In this document: piece after piece, positions 15,693-24,975 of the stretch
Layout: every line of letters starts with the position of its first letter
Numbering within the stretch: the first letter of the stretch is position 1
Source: Bradyrhizobium sp. 138
GTDB taxonomy: Bacteria > Pseudomonadota > Alphaproteobacteria > Rhizobiales > Xanthobacteraceae
Direction: 5' to 3'
DNA length: 41,656 nucleotides
Assembly (NCBI RefSeq): GCF_023074075.1
Contig: NZ_JADPKT010000004.1
Span: forward strand, 1 to 41,656
Translations under genes and position numbers: made by a program
Notes under the pieces: model-generated
Told to the model about the DNA's origin: nothing
Database searches by the model: none
The model's input: the letters and a program-made list of their open reading frames with translations, nothing else

Positions 15693-16730
15693 CTAGACTT
15701 GGCCGGTAGCAAAGAGTGCTTTGGCGACAGCCTCGAAATACTGGACAGGAATGGAATTGCCAAGGCTAGCGTTGCAGATTAGCTCACGGACCAGGACGTG
15801 ATCATCGACGATACTGAGACGAAGGCGCCTCGCTTCATCAAAGAGCCGTGAAGCCGCCTCCCCATCGCCGCGGCAAACCAGGACCGGGACGCCCGTTTCG
15901 CCACGGATGTAGCGTACCCCGACCAGCAGCTCGCGCCCAGTCAAGATCAATGTCGCGCGACGCACGCCGAGTGGAGACTCGCTCGCCTGCTCCCGCCGAA
16001 GGCGTCGGTGTTCGCGTTTCACCTCCGGACTGCCTTGCTGCTCCTTGTCCTCGCGCTTCATATCGCTCTTAGTCATGCGCATGCCGCGCAAAAACAACCA
16101 GCGCTGGACGAGGAGATCGACCAATCCGCCGATCAGAAATGCACCACTTGCAATCCCGATCAACAGTTTCACTTGAATGAACACGAACTCGAAGCAGCCC
16201 GTGCCGCAAACCGGCAGATAGACCAGTGTCTTCCACGCGCCGACAACGACGAGGACAAAGATCGCGCCGAGGCAGAAGACTTTGAACAAGCTCTTCCCAA
16301 GCTCGATGAGCGAACGCAAAGAGGCGATGCGCTTCAGTCCGTTGATGGGATCAATGTTCTCGAATTTCGGCTTCATCGGCTCGGAGGAGAACACTAGTCC
16401 ACCATTGGCCAGGACCGTCGTCAGAATTGCGCAGATGACCATACTCCCAAGAAGCGGGCCAACAATTCTCAGTGCAAGTTCGGGCAAGACGCCGAGCGCA
16501 AGATCGACCGCAATATTGAACGACTTATCAAGCAGCTTGTCAGTCAGCATGAGCGCTTCACGACATTTGTCGTAGATGGAACTCGCTTCTATCCAGAGAT
16601 AGCCGAGACCGGCGCAAGCGCTGAGGGCCCTGACTAGATCCGTGCTATGCGGAACCATGCCTTTCTTGCGCGAATCGCTTAGCTTCTTTTCAGTGGGGGC
16701 GAGCGTTTTCTCTTCGCTCGTGTCGCTCAC
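15693..16730 (-). CDS. rhcU: RhcU (SctU) export-apparatus switch protein, NPTH motif absent
   Basis: A 345-aa FlhB/YscU family protein with four membrane segments in residues 40-220 and a cytoplasmic C-terminal domain. The N-terminal [18 protein letters not shown] is typical. In the family, the cytoplasmic domain self-cleaves in a strictly conserved NPTH loop to switch substrate specificity. Here the corresponding position reads [20 protein letters not shown], so NPTH is replaced by GREL although flanking strands and the following ETGVPVLVC align well. GTG 16730 overlaps the rhcT stop (GTGA). Last gene of the nolB operon, convergent with the CpaD-like gene. Confidence 0.9.
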   Translation of the reverse strand: MSDTSEEKTLAPTEKKLSDSRKKGMVPHSTDLVRALSACAGLGYLWIEASSIYDKCREALMLTDKLLDKSFNIAVDLALGVLPELALRIVGPLLGSMVICAILTTVLANGGLVFSSEPMKPKFENIDPINGLKRIASLRSLIELGKSLFKVFCLGAIFVLVVVGAWKTLVYLPVCGTGCFEFVFIQVKLLIGIASGAFLIGGLVDLLVQRWLFLRGMRMTKSDMKREDKEQQGSPEVKREHRRLRREQASESPLGVRRATLILTGRELLVGVRYIRGETGVPVLVCRGDGEAASRLFDEARRLRLSIVDDHVLVRELICNASLGNSIPVQYFEAVAKALFATGQV

Positions 16731-17548
16731 TTCAGTTTCCTTTCAAGCCTCTCCAGCTCTCGGCTCGACTGTATGATTTCGGATTGCATGTATTCGATGA
16801 GATAGATCGTATAAGTGACCATGACGATCGCAAAGCCTATATTCTTGATCGTCAACGATAGGTCCCGCGGGTTGAATTGCGGCGCAAAGCGCCCAAGCAG
16901 GAGCGCGGATATGTCGGCCAGCAAGAGGAACGCTACCACAGGTCCAGAGACCAGGACGGCGGTACGTATGATGCTGTCGAGCACGCCCCACAACTCCAGT
17001 GTCCCTTGCATGCTCAGCGTGGGTCCAAGCTGATAAGCCGGCCAAACCAGATAGCTGCCGTAAAGCCCGCTGATCATGGTTTGCAGCCCCCCCGTGACGA
17101 CGAAGATCGTGATCGCGGTGGTACCGATAAGCAGTCCCGTCGCCGAAGCCTGACTGCGTGTCGCGGGATCGGCGGGAGTGACTACGCTGCTGATGCCCCG
17201 TTGCGTGTCGATGAACTCGCCGACGGCCTGAAGACTCCAGAGGGGAATACTGAGTAGGGCGCCGATCAGCAGGCCGACACACGTCTCCTTAAGACCGAGT
17301 AGCGGGATCTTGAGCAGACGGGTGTCCGGATCTAGCTCCTTCAGGCCATCGGCGATGTGCGCCAAGTATGGTAGTTCGAGTGCAACGGCCAGGCAACCGC
17401 GGATCAGGCCGCCGATCTGCGGACGCGTAAATACCGGAAGCACCAGCATAATGCCCACGGGGCGGGCCGCACCAAGGCCGGCAGCAACGACGAGTTCGAT
17501 GGTTGCCTGGATGAGACTTTGCGTGTTGGTGGTTGACAGATCATACAT
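16727..17548 (-). CDS. rhcT: RhcT (SctT) export-apparatus membrane protein
   Basis: A 273-aa FliR/YscT/SpaR family protein with about six to seven hydrophobic helices. Typical segments include [36 protein letters not shown] and the C-terminal [19 protein letters not shown], near the family NAFMLAFPLK region. With RhcR and RhcS it forms the helical export gate in the inner membrane. It starts at ATG 17548, 12 nt after rhcS, and overlaps rhcU. Confidence 0.92.
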   Translation of the reverse strand: MYDLSTTNTQSLIQATIELVVAAGLGAARPVGIMLVLPVFTRPQIGGLIRGCLAVALELPYLAHIADGLKELDPDTRLLKIPLLGLKETCVGLLIGALLSIPLWSLQAVGEFIDTQRGISSVVTPADPATRSQASATGLLIGTTAITIFVVTGGLQTMISGLYGSYLVWPAYQLGPTLSMQGTLELWGVLDSIIRTAVLVSGPVVAFLLLADISALLLGRFAPQFNPRDLSLTIKNIGFAIVMVTYTIYLIEYMQSEIIQSSRELERLERKLK

Positions 17549-17560
17549 GACGGGCGGCTG

Positions 17561-17836
17561 CTAGTAGCCCGTCGTGAGCGCGGGAAAATCAGTGAAGATC
17601 TGCTTGGCTTGTTCGATGAGCGGGGCGCTCAGCACCGGAGCAAACAAAGCTATAATCCCAACAATGACCAAAAGCTTCACAGTCAGTGGCAATGTCTGAT
17701 CCTGGATCTGCGTTGCCGCCTGGATGATGCCGATGACGGTTTCGGCGACCGCCGCTGCAATGAGCGGCGGCAGAACCCAGGTCATGAAAAGCACCAGTGA
17801 TCGACTCATATAAGGGAGAATAGTGGCCTCATCCAT
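17561..17836 (-). CDS. rhcS: RhcS (SctS) export-apparatus membrane protein
   Basis: A 91-aa FliQ/YscS family protein with two transmembrane helices (about 16-40 and 55-75), recognised by VAETVIGIIQAATQIQDQTLP, the conserved GxxQAxTQIxDQTL motif. It forms part of the export gate with RhcR and RhcT. I chose ATG 17836, which has GGAGG upstream inside the end of rhcR; an overlapping GTG two codons earlier (17842) is possible. Confidence 0.92.
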   Translation of the reverse strand: MDEATILPYMSRSLVLFMTWVLPPLIAAAVAETVIGIIQAATQIQDQTLPLTVKLLVIVGIIALFAPVLSAPLIEQAKQIFTDFPALTTGY

Positions 17837-17838
17837 GC

Positions 17839-18504
17839 TCACCCTCCAGGTGTTGTATAGCTCAGCACTAGCCCGTGCATAAGCCGCGACCAGCCGTCAA
17901 TCGCCACGAATAGAAACAGCTTGAAAGGAACTGAGATCACTGTCGGAGACACCATTGACATGCCCATGGCCATCAGAATGGTCGTTACGATCAGATCGAT
18001 AGTGATAAACGGAAGGTATAGCAAAAACCCGATTTCGAAGGCACGCTTGAGTTCTGAGATTAGAAAAGATGGGACGAGAATGACAAAATCATCGGCTGTG
18101 GCTGTGCCGCGCATCTCTTCCGGCCAGACACGCTCGGTCGAGGACAGGAAGAAGCCTCGCTGTTCTTCATTGGTGAAGTTCTTGAGATAGCCTCGCAGCG
18201 GCTCCTGCCCCACTTTCGCAGCGGCTACCCAATCCTCAAGCGTTTGATAGCGGAGCTGCAGATCGGCGACTCGATTGTAGCTCTGCTCAAAGACGGGGGC
18301 GCTCGTGAAGGCGGTGAGCATCAATGCCGCGCCGTATAGAACGATGTTCGGTGGAATCGACTGGGTTCCAAGCGCATTGCGAACGAGGAAGAGAACGACA
18401 GATACCTTTACGAACGCCGTGGTCGTGACGACAGCGAAGACCAACAAGCCGAGCGCGGCCGTGACCGCAAGAAGCGGCAGTATTGCTGGTTCGATGTTAG
18501 TCAT
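17839..18504 (-). CDS. rhcR: RhcR (SctR) export-apparatus membrane protein
   Basis: A 221-aa FliP/YscR family protein with four membrane helices. Conserved blocks are FVKVSVVLFLVRNALGTQSIPPN, LVPSFLISELKRAFEIGFL (signature) and MGMSMVSPTVISVPFKLFLF. It assembles in the core of the inner-membrane export gate. The ATG at 18504 overlaps the end of rhcQ by 8 nt, consistent with translational coupling. Confidence 0.94.
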   Translation of the reverse strand: MTNIEPAILPLLAVTAALGLLVFAVVTTTAFVKVSVVLFLVRNALGTQSIPPNIVLYGAALMLTAFTSAPVFEQSYNRVADLQLRYQTLEDWVAAAKVGQEPLRGYLKNFTNEEQRGFFLSSTERVWPEEMRGTATADDFVILVPSFLISELKRAFEIGFLLYLPFITIDLIVTTILMAMGMSMVSPTVISVPFKLFLFVAIDGWSRLMHGLVLSYTTPGG

Positions 18505-19609
18505 TGCCCGCTAACCCGCCACGCAGTCTAACGCCGAGCTCGTCCCCAATACGTACTATGTCGCCACTCCCGATACGTACGCCGTTTGCAACGATATCGA
18601 CCGGGCCATCGACCGGCCGGCCAAGTTCGAATACATATCCTTTGCTGATGCTTCTCAAGGCTCCGAGCGTGATGGGCCAGCGGCCGCATTCAAAGACAAG
18701 CGAAATCTCAATATCGTCGAGATCGGCTTCCGAAGGCGGCTGCTGTGAACCGGGTAGTGTCGTCATATGCGCATACTCCAGAGGGCGCGGCCGCAAGCGA
18801 AACGGTCCGTGCAGGATCAGGTGGTTGCCAGTGACATCTGCCGCGGTCCATAACCGGCCCGCAGTGAGGATGATCTGACCACGGGCGAATGGCATTACAT
18901 CCGGCAACAAAGCGTCGCCCTTACGCGTTTTGCGAAGAAGCGAGGCTGACGCCCGGAGGGAGCCGACCTCTCCTGCAACTGTAACGGGTAACTGTGCGGG
19001 GACCTCACACAACTGTCGCGGCAATTGGCCGAGCAGCTCGCCTAAGGCACGGAACGCCGGCGGTATCGGTCCATCAAGAGGCGAGAAAAGAAATAGGCGA
19101 CCTTTGTCCCTGACCGGACCGTAGATGATGTCAAATTCGACATAAGGCCCGTTCTTCTCGGCCTTTCCAACATGAAGGAGTCGCAGTTGCTGCTCTGTCT
19201 CAGTCTCCAGGCGCGCGAGCAACGGTTCAAGTGCAAGTTCGAGAACCAGCGAACGACTTGGCTCGGAAAGTAAAGCTAGGCCACTCTGTACTGTCGAGAT
19301 CAAGGCCTCGGCAAGCGCATGCGGTATCGACAACACGAGCTCATCATCGCCGAGGCCCCAAACGCAATCGAGCATCGACAGAGCCGGAGGTTCCTCCTGC
19401 CACACAAGTCGTTCCAGTCGCACCGACAGCGGCTTGTCGCAAAGGTTACTCCGCAAAGAGGCGGAGGGCCGCACGTTTCTGTTGAGCCACGTTACGAGAC
19501 TCTGCGTTAGACGCTGGGTTGGCTCGTACTTCGCGTATGCGTCCGCGCGAGTTGCAGGAGGCAGCTGTACAGGGCAGCGCATTTGCTTCCCAACTGGACT
19601 AGCTGTCAT
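18497..19609 (-). CDS. rhcQ: RhcQ (SctQ) cytoplasmic C-ring / sorting-platform protein
   Basis: A 370-aa YscQ/HrcQ-type protein. The C-terminal SPOA domain (about 295-365) is clear from ISLVFECGRWPITLGALRSI and YVFELGRPVDGPVDIVANG, the FliN-type fold. The N-terminal two-thirds is divergent, as usual. It forms the cytoplasmic sorting platform that docks the ATPase complex through RhcL and NolU. ATG 19609 shares one base with the rhcZ stop (TGATG). Confidence 0.9.
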   Translation of the reverse strand: MTASPVGKQMRCPVQLPPATRADAYAKYEPTQRLTQSLVTWLNRNVRPSASLRSNLCDKPLSVRLERLVWQEEPPALSMLDCVWGLGDDELVLSIPHALAEALISTVQSGLALLSEPSRSLVLELALEPLLARLETETEQQLRLLHVGKAEKNGPYVEFDIIYGPVRDKGRLFLFSPLDGPIPPAFRALGELLGQLPRQLCEVPAQLPVTVAGEVGSLRASASLLRKTRKGDALLPDVMPFARGQIILTAGRLWTAADVTGNHLILHGPFRLRPRPLEYAHMTTLPGSQQPPSEADLDDIEISLVFECGRWPITLGALRSISKGYVFELGRPVDGPVDIVANGVRIGSGDIVRIGDELGVRLRGGLAGND

Positions 19610-20121
19610 CAAATTGAACCGCCCGCCACCGGCATGGGCAAACCCCTCCCATGGCGAAGCAAGACTTCATCATCGGCCTCTAGCTCGGCTGTTACTTCCG
19701 AATGGGTATCGGCCGCACGCCGGACGTCGGTCTCGATTTGTCGCCATTTATGAGTCGCTGCGGAACGCTTCGCCCAGTGCGCACGCCTCTCGGATGCGGC
19801 TGTCTCGGCCTGCTTTTGAGCGATACGCGCCTCCTCAAGTGTGCGGCGTTTCGAGGTGATCTCGATCGCGAGCCTCTCAAGGGTGAGCTGGCAATGATCG
19901 AGTTCAACGACGGACACGGTACCGGCCGACATCAACTGTTGGTAAACCTCCGCCTGGGCCTCTGTATGATGCTTTTCAGCAACTGCAAGTTCCTGCCATG
20001 CGTGCTCCGCGGCCGAGGTCGCGATATGAAGCTTGGCTTCCATATTGGACAACTCACTACGAGCACTACGCTCGCGCATATCCTTTACTTGCCGCAAGCT
20101 CGAAACGTGTATGCAACTCAT
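19609..20121 (-). CDS. rhcZ: RhcZ, SctO/FliJ-like ATPase stalk protein
   Basis: A 170-aa charged helical protein predicted to be almost entirely coiled coil, located between the ATPase and C-ring genes as SctO (YscO, HrpO, FliJ-like) proteins are; it corresponds to y4yJ. Such proteins enter the central pore of the ATPase hexamer. The start is ATG 20121 (MSCIHVSSL), overlapping the rhcN stop as ATGA. A longer reading to 20142 lies inside rhcN and is less likely. Identification rests on position, size and coiled-coil character. Confidence 0.82.
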   Translation of the reverse strand: MSCIHVSSLRQVKDMRERSARSELSNMEAKLHIATSAAEHAWQELAVAEKHHTEAQAEVYQQLMSAGTVSVVELDHCQLTLERLAIEITSKRRTLEEARIAQKQAETAASERRAHWAKRSAATHKWRQIETDVRRAADTHSEVTAELEADDEVLLRHGRGLPMPVAGGSI

Positions 20122-21476
20122 GCGGTCAGATGGCACATCCATGTGACGGTTTCCTCAAAAGTGGACGCATCGTTTTCACCTTGGCGTAAAAACTCGCGCA
20201 GATCATCGATCGAAGCGACAGCTCGGTCCGTCAGCGGATCGCTGCCTTGCTTGTATTCACCAACCTTGATCAAAAATTCGGCCTCTGCATGACGGGAGAT
20301 AAGATCACGGAAGAGGGATGCTGCCTTGCGATGCGGTGCAGATACGACGGCATCCATGACGCGGCTGCGGCTCGACAGTACATCGATGGCGGGGAAATGC
20401 GCCCGCGCCGCGAGAGAGCGTGAAAGAACGATATGACCATCGAGAATGCCACGCGTTTCCTCGGCGATTGGATCGCCCGTGCCGTCACCTTCCACAAGCA
20501 CGGTATAGAAGGCCGTGATTGAGCCACGCTCACTCATACCAGCGCGCTCCAGCAAACCTGGCAACATTGCAAAGACAGAGGGAGGAAAGCCCCGGCGGGT
20601 CGGTGGCTCACCGGCAGCAAGCCCGATCTCGCGCATAGCGCGGCTAAATCGCGTCAATGAATCCATCATCAGAACGACGCGCAGGCCTTGATCGCGAAAA
20701 TATTCGGCGAGCGCGGTTGCCGTATAAGCACATTGCGCCCGCTCCGTCGCTGAGCGATCGGAGGTCTCAACGACGACGACCGTGCGGCGGAGGGCCGTCT
20801 CCCCAAGATGCCGCTCGATGAATTCACGCACCTCGCGTCCACGCTCGCCTATCAGCGCAATCACGGTCACGTCAGCGACCGCGCCTTTTACGATCTGCGA
20901 CAGTAACGTCGACTTGCCGCCACCAGGCTCTCCATAAATGCCGATGCGCTGGCCCTCGCCGCATGTCAGAAGACCATCCAAGGCGCGAACACCGAGTGGG
21001 AGAGGGCGATCGATGATGCACCTTGTCATTGGATTTGGCGCTTTGCCGCGCAGCGGACGCGTCTCCACGGTTTTGACTGCGCCCCTGCCATCGAGAGGAC
21101 GGCCGAAGCTGTCGATCACCCGCCCGAGCAAATTGGGGCCGACCGGCACTTCGTGCATTCGGCCAGTGGCAACGACTTCTGCGCGGCCGGACATGCCTTG
21201 CAGGTCACCGATCGGCGTCAGCAACACGCCGTCCTGCAAGAGACCGATCACCTCGGCCTCAAGCGACCATCCGGTGCGCGGATCCTTGAGCACACAAACT
21301 TCTCCAATACGAGCATCCGGCAAAACTGCATGGATTAACGTGCCGAGCGCCCGCGTGATCCGCCCGCGTACGGCACGCGTGTCCACATGGCTTGCCGTAG
21401 TTCGCAGACGCGCCAGCGCTGCGTGCAGAGTCCCGTCTCCATCAGGACAGCTATGGTCTGGTCTCGGCGCCGTCAC
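20118..21476 (-). CDS. rhcN: RhcN (SctN) T3SS ATPase
   Basis: A 452-aa F1-type hexameric ATPase of the FliI/YscN family. Walker A is GEPGGGKST (182-190), the family motif GERGREVREF is at 210-219, and Walker B is VVLMMDS (267-273). The C terminus LIKVGEYKQGSDPLTDRA is also typical. It unfolds substrates and strips chaperones at the base of the export apparatus. GTG 21476 overlaps the rhcL stop by one base (TAGTG). Confidence 0.96.
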   Translation of the reverse strand: MTAPRPDHSCPDGDGTLHAALARLRTTASHVDTRAVRGRITRALGTLIHAVLPDARIGEVCVLKDPRTGWSLEAEVIGLLQDGVLLTPIGDLQGMSGRAEVVATGRMHEVPVGPNLLGRVIDSFGRPLDGRGAVKTVETRPLRGKAPNPMTRCIIDRPLPLGVRALDGLLTCGEGQRIGIYGEPGGGKSTLLSQIVKGAVADVTVIALIGERGREVREFIERHLGETALRRTVVVVETSDRSATERAQCAYTATALAEYFRDQGLRVVLMMDSLTRFSRAMREIGLAAGEPPTRRGFPPSVFAMLPGLLERAGMSERGSITAFYTVLVEGDGTGDPIAEETRGILDGHIVLSRSLAARAHFPAIDVLSSRSRVMDAVVSAPHRKAASLFRDLISRHAEAEFLIKVGEYKQGSDPLTDRAVASIDDLREFLRQGENDASTFEETVTWMCHLTA

Positions 21477-22096
21477 TATTCGTCTGCCTCATGATCTAAA
21501 CCAAAGCCCAAACGCAGTGCGCGGAGCTGCGCGTCAAGTCCGAGATGGATATTGCCAAATTCGCTCCACAGCACGCATTCGTTCGCTGACAGCGCCGGGT
21601 CCGGAATAATTCGGACCGTCGGCCGGTCCTCCCGTCCGTCACAGGCAGCAAATTCGCGCGTAAGCGCATCAACATCCATGGGGGACGCATGAAGGGACAG
21701 TTTTGCCCCGCCATATCTGTGCGAAATCGTGTGACGAACCGTCCTCACCAACATCTCGCCGGGATCGAAATCGCCCAGTAGATTAGTTACGATGTCCATC
21801 ACGAGCGCTGACAGTTCCTGCTCCAAAACGGCCTTTCGTCGTGCCACTTCCGAGGCAGCCTGTGCCACCAGCTGTGCCATTTCCTCGGCGCCGGCCCTCA
21901 CCCCCTCGGCATGGCCGCGCGCACGCTCCTTCTGATAAGCTCTGCGTGTCCAGCCGCGAACGCGCTTCAGATTTCGCTCGGCCACGGCACGCGCCTCGAG
22001 GGCGCTCTGCCAAATCTCGAGATCCCTCGCCGCTATGAGTGGCCCAAGCGGGCGGATGTGCGGAGCGACGGGCGGCGCAGTTTCGTCGGCTGTCAT
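21476..22096 (-). CDS. rhcL: RhcL (NolV, SctL) ATPase regulator / stator
   Basis: A 206-aa FliH/YscL type protein: variable N terminus (about 1-25), a central Ala/Arg/Glu-rich helical stalk (EKARGHAEG, then AEEMAQLVAQAASEVARRKAVLE) and a C-terminal V1-ATPase subunit E-like domain (IIPDPALSANECVLWSEFG, the conserved region before the end). It inhibits and anchors RhcN to RhcQ. Also named nolV. The start codon overlaps the nolU stop (ATGA). Confidence 0.9.
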   Translation of the reverse strand: MTADETAPPVAPHIRPLGPLIAARDLEIWQSALEARAVAERNLKRVRGWTRRAYQKERARGHAEGVRAGAEEMAQLVAQAASEVARRKAVLEQELSALVMDIVTNLLGDFDPGEMLVRTVRHTISHRYGGAKLSLHASPMDVDALTREFAACDGREDRPTVRIIPDPALSANECVLWSEFGNIHLGLDAQLRALRLGFGLDHEADE

Positions 22097-22749
22097 CCCG
22101 CTGGGGCCTCCCTCGCCAAATGGGCCAACACCGGTGAAAACAATTGGCCCGCGGCATCGCGGTGTTCAGTCCCCGGATTGTCGGCGGCCGTTCCGACAGC
22201 TAGGCGTAAAAGCACGCGGCGGCAATCAAGCGCTGACGCTTCATCGAGCCAAGCGCCGAGGCAGGCATGTCCATCGTCTTCAATCCCTATTGCGAGTTCT
22301 TGAGGATCAGCAATTAATCTGGTCGAAACCGCATGCGCTGCATGTCGGATCCCGAAAGCCTGCACCTCGGTGCCGACGTGCTCGACCAGAACGGCGACAT
22401 CATGCTTTGAAATCAGCCTTGTCAGCGAACGGGCATGCCAAATGCCGCCGGCGAGCAGGGCAGCCCTGCTCGGATCATGCCCGAGGAGAAGGTCTGGCCC
22501 GAAGTCACTTCCGTTCAAGCCCATTTCATCTTCAAGCAGCAACGCTTGCAGTCTTATCTGCAGCCTAGGACTCTTCTGCAGTCGCACCAACGTCGCGGAC
22601 GAGAGGTTAGCGTCAAGTCGCGCGGCAAGGCGGGTCGGATGAATCGTGGCAGCAAGCTTACGGATACCTACAGAGGCTAGTTTCAGCGGATCCTGCCGCT
22701 CGGCAGACGGATTCGGTCTCGTCATGTCGGACACCACACTACGCCGCAT
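22093..22749 (-). CDS. nolU: NolU (SctK) sorting-platform adaptor
   Basis: A 218-aa protein between rhcJ and rhcL, the fixed position of nolU in rhizobia and of sctK (YscK, HrpD-like) in other systems. Features include LNGSDFGPDLLLGHDPSRAALLAGGIWHARSL and a helical body. SctK connects the C-ring protein to the SctD inner ring. ATG 22749 overlaps rhcJ by 11 nt; Met at 22725 is a second option. Assignment is mainly by synteny and length. Confidence 0.85.
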   Translation of the reverse strand: MRRSVVSDMTRPNPSAERQDPLKLASVGIRKLAATIHPTRLAARLDANLSSATLVRLQKSPRLQIRLQALLLEDEMGLNGSDFGPDLLLGHDPSRAALLAGGIWHARSLTRLISKHDVAVLVEHVGTEVQAFGIRHAAHAVSTRLIADPQELAIGIEDDGHACLGAWLDEASALDCRRVLLRLAVGTAADNPGTEHRDAAGQLFSPVLAHLAREAPAG

Positions 22750-23605
22750 TAGGCTTAATCGCTTTGCGAATCATGTCCATAGCAGAGACAGGCGAGCGCC
22801 CACCAACAGCGCTAACTTTCTGAGATGATTGCCTGCGCTGGCGCCCACGAGCGCTCAGCAAGACGCAGGACAGCACGCCGAATACAGACCCGCCGAGACC
22901 CATGCCAACCGCAACCAATGGCGTCGAAATGACTCCAGATGCTTGGGCGAAACCAGCCGCAGCCGCCGGTCGCGGCTCTAGTGTGGGCCGCTCGACTGAG
23001 ACGAAAACAACAGCCACCTTGTCATAGGATAAGCCCTCGATGCTGTTGGCGACGAGCATTTTAATCTGCGGCAGCAAGATTGAGAGATTTGCCCTCGAGT
23101 CATGTCGGATGAAAACCGACGCAGAAGATGGCGTGGTGTCACGTCGCAACAGGTCGTTCTTTGGCAGAACAACGTGGACGCGCGCCGAGAGGACACCATC
23201 GATATCACTGATCGTGCGAGATAATTCCTCGCTCAGCGCATAGACGTAACGGGCGCGCTCCTCGATTGGCGAAGCAATCAGACCCGCCGCGCTGAACACT
23301 TCCCCTAGACTCTTGAAAGCGTGGCGCGGCAACCCTTCGCCATTCAGCAGGTCGATTGCGGAAGCAATCTGAGTCTGCTCGACCTGGATCGTGATAGTCC
23401 CGTCCTTAGCAGCAACGCGGAGCGCATCGACCCCGTTCTTGAGGAGGACCGCAAGCATTTCATTGGCCTCACGTTCCTGAACTTTCGTGTAGAGATCGGC
23501 TTTGCAACCCACCAGGGCAAGCAGGAGCGGCAGCAGAGCCAGAAGTTGAAGCCGCTTGCGGAATGGGCGCGCCTGACCGCTTTCGCGATCGATTAAACCA
23601 ATCAT
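22739..23605 (-). CDS. rhcJ: RhcJ (SctJ) inner-membrane ring lipoprotein
   Basis: A 288-aa YscJ/PrgK/FliF-like lipoprotein. Lipobox LVGC gives lipidated Cys34; then KADLYTKVQEREANEMLAVLL, the family start of the mature protein. Two ring-building domains follow (ending near LSYDKVAVVFVSVERP), and a C-terminal membrane helix (VGMGLGGSVFGVLSCVLL, near residue 235). ATG 23605 has GGGGCGA just upstream; the longer GTG reading to 23614 touches the nolB stop. Confidence 0.94.
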   Translation of the reverse strand: MIGLIDRESGQARPFRKRLQLLALLPLLLALVGCKADLYTKVQEREANEMLAVLLKNGVDALRVAAKDGTITIQVEQTQIASAIDLLNGEGLPRHAFKSLGEVFSAAGLIASPIEERARYVYALSEELSRTISDIDGVLSARVHVVLPKNDLLRRDTTPSSASVFIRHDSRANLSILLPQIKMLVANSIEGLSYDKVAVVFVSVERPTLEPRPAAAAGFAQASGVISTPLVAVGMGLGGSVFGVLSCVLLSARGRQRRQSSQKVSAVGGRSPVSAMDMIRKAIKPNAA

Positions 23606-23614
23606 TCGCCCCAC

Positions 23615-24094
23615 TCAGCCCGCTGATATCAGCTTATTCAGAGATGAACCGAGGCTACCGATGCCATTTGAAATGAGTGTTACCTGGATGACGCTGTCAG
23701 AAACATCCTTCAGATTCGCCAACATCGCCTCGAAGTCACCTGCGCCACTGGGGGCGCCCGGCACACCCGCTCCCGCTTTGCCCGGCTGCAGCAATAGGGG
23801 CTCCGACGTCGACCCGGTCTCCGCACCTTTTGGAACTGCATTGACCGGATACATCGCAGAAAGGTTCTGGAGGATGCGATCGCCCAGCGGGCTCGCCTGT
23901 GTTGTTGCACGCGATACCTCGGATATCGGCGGAACGGGCGCCGCTCCCGTTACTGGAGGCGCAAGGTCTGGAACCGAAGCCGCTTGCAAGAGGCTCTGCT
24001 GAAACTGGACCTGCTCGTCGACCGCTGTTGCCGAACAGGCCTTGGACAGGCCTTCTAGATTGTGAGAGATCGGCGCAGCGCCTGACATCATCAT
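23615..24094 (-). CDS. nolB: NolB/NopB, inner-rod / pilus-associated protein (SctI position)
   Basis: A roughly 159-aa protein, first gene of the operon. It has little sequence signature except a Pro/Ala-rich middle and a C-terminal helix DFEAMLANLKDVSDSVIQVTL typical of SctI-like rod proteins and rhizobial NolB (NopB), which is secreted and found with surface pili. The start is uncertain: ATG 24094 (MMMSGAAPIS) has GAGAGCGAG upstream and lies 68 nt after the tts box; ATG 24112 would add six residues. Confidence 0.85.
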   Translation of the reverse strand: MMMSGAAPISHNLEGLSKACSATAVDEQVQFQQSLLQAASVPDLAPPVTGAAPVPPISEVSRATTQASPLGDRILQNLSAMYPVNAVPKGAETGSTSEPLLLQPGKAGAGVPGAPSGAGDFEAMLANLKDVSDSVIQVTLISNGIGSLGSSLNKLISAG

Positions 24095-24161
24095 GGAAAG
24101 ACTCGCTCTCATCGAGATGTGATACGACCAGCCGTTCAAGCCGATTAGCGGCTCAATGTCC

Positions 24162-24190
24162 TAGACAGGCCAGCTGACGACAAGCTGACG
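24162..24190 (-). promoter_or_regulatory. tts box upstream of nolB operon
   Basis: The minus strand reads CGTCAGCTTGTCGTCAGC and ends CTGTCTA over 29 nt. It ends 68 nt before the preferred nolB start, and nolW is divergent on the other side. It should drive the eleven-gene nolB-rhcU operon. Confidence 0.88.
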
Positions 24191-24279
24191 AGTTCGCACG
24201 CACATCGCCATCTAAAGATCACGTTTCGCGTTCACGTACCGAACGTACTCCTGTTAGTTTAAGTCAACGAGAACCATGA

Positions 24280-24975
24280 ATGCTCATCCGATCCATAATC
24301 CCGCACGTTTTGAACGGAGTTCTGTGTGTCGCCGTTTTCGTTTCCGGCGGAACACAGATCGCGCGCGGCGCTCCCCTGTCGCTGCCCTCGACCCCTTATC
24401 GGTATACGGTTCTGGATCAGGAGCTTTCTGCCGCGCTGCAGGAATTCGGCAACAACCTCAATATTAAAGTCACCATCAGCGCCGAGGTGAAGGGTCGGAT
24501 TCGCGGGCACATGCCGGACCTGCCACCGCGCGACTTCCTTGATCATCTGACTCAACTCTACAATCTTCAATGGTATTACGATGGGCTCGTGCTTTACGTC
24601 TCTACCGCAAAGGAAGCGCAAACTCGTCTGCTTGTCCTAACTTCAATCAGCTGCGACGCGCTCAAGGCAACCCTCGATGCGCTCGCCATTTCCGACGAAC
24701 GCTACATCATGAGATCGGCTCCGGGAAATGGCCTAGTCCTTGCGTCCGGTCCACCACGCTTCATCGCACTCGTGGATCAGACGCTCAATGGTCTTGTGGC
24801 GGAGGCGCAGGCGCGACCTCGCTCCGTCGAGATGCCGTCCCGGGAATCTGTGCTGATGTTATATCGCGGCACCTCAGCGACGATCGTTCGGGATGGGCGA
24901 ACTGAAGGCCCGTACTCTTCAGACATGCCGCGCCAGGAGGGTGCCTTGCCTGCGCAAGGGCCGGGCCCAAGATGA
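24280..24975 (+). CDS. nolW: NolW (RhcC1), N-terminal secretin-domain protein
   Basis: A 231-aa exported protein: signal peptide (LNGVLCVAVFVSGGTQIARGAP) then the secretin N0/N1-type domains (YTVLDQELSAALQEFGNNLN, VKGRIRGHMPDLPPRDFLDHL, YYDGLVLYVSTAKE). No beta-barrel secretin domain follows; the pore is supplied by RhcC2, the split-secretin arrangement of Rhc-I T3SS. It is divergent from nolB across the tts box. ATG 24280 is used. A second, decayed copy is found at 36745-37030. Confidence 0.9.
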   Translation: MLIRSIIPHVLNGVLCVAVFVSGGTQIARGAPLSLPSTPYRYTVLDQELSAALQEFGNNLNIKVTISAEVKGRIRGHMPDLPPRDFLDHLTQLYNLQWYYDGLVLYVSTAKEAQTRLLVLTSISCDALKATLDALAISDERYIMRSAPGNGLVLASGPPRFIALVDQTLNGLVAEAQARPRSVEMPSRESVLMLYRGTSATIVRDGRTEGPYSSDMPRQEGALPAQGPGPR

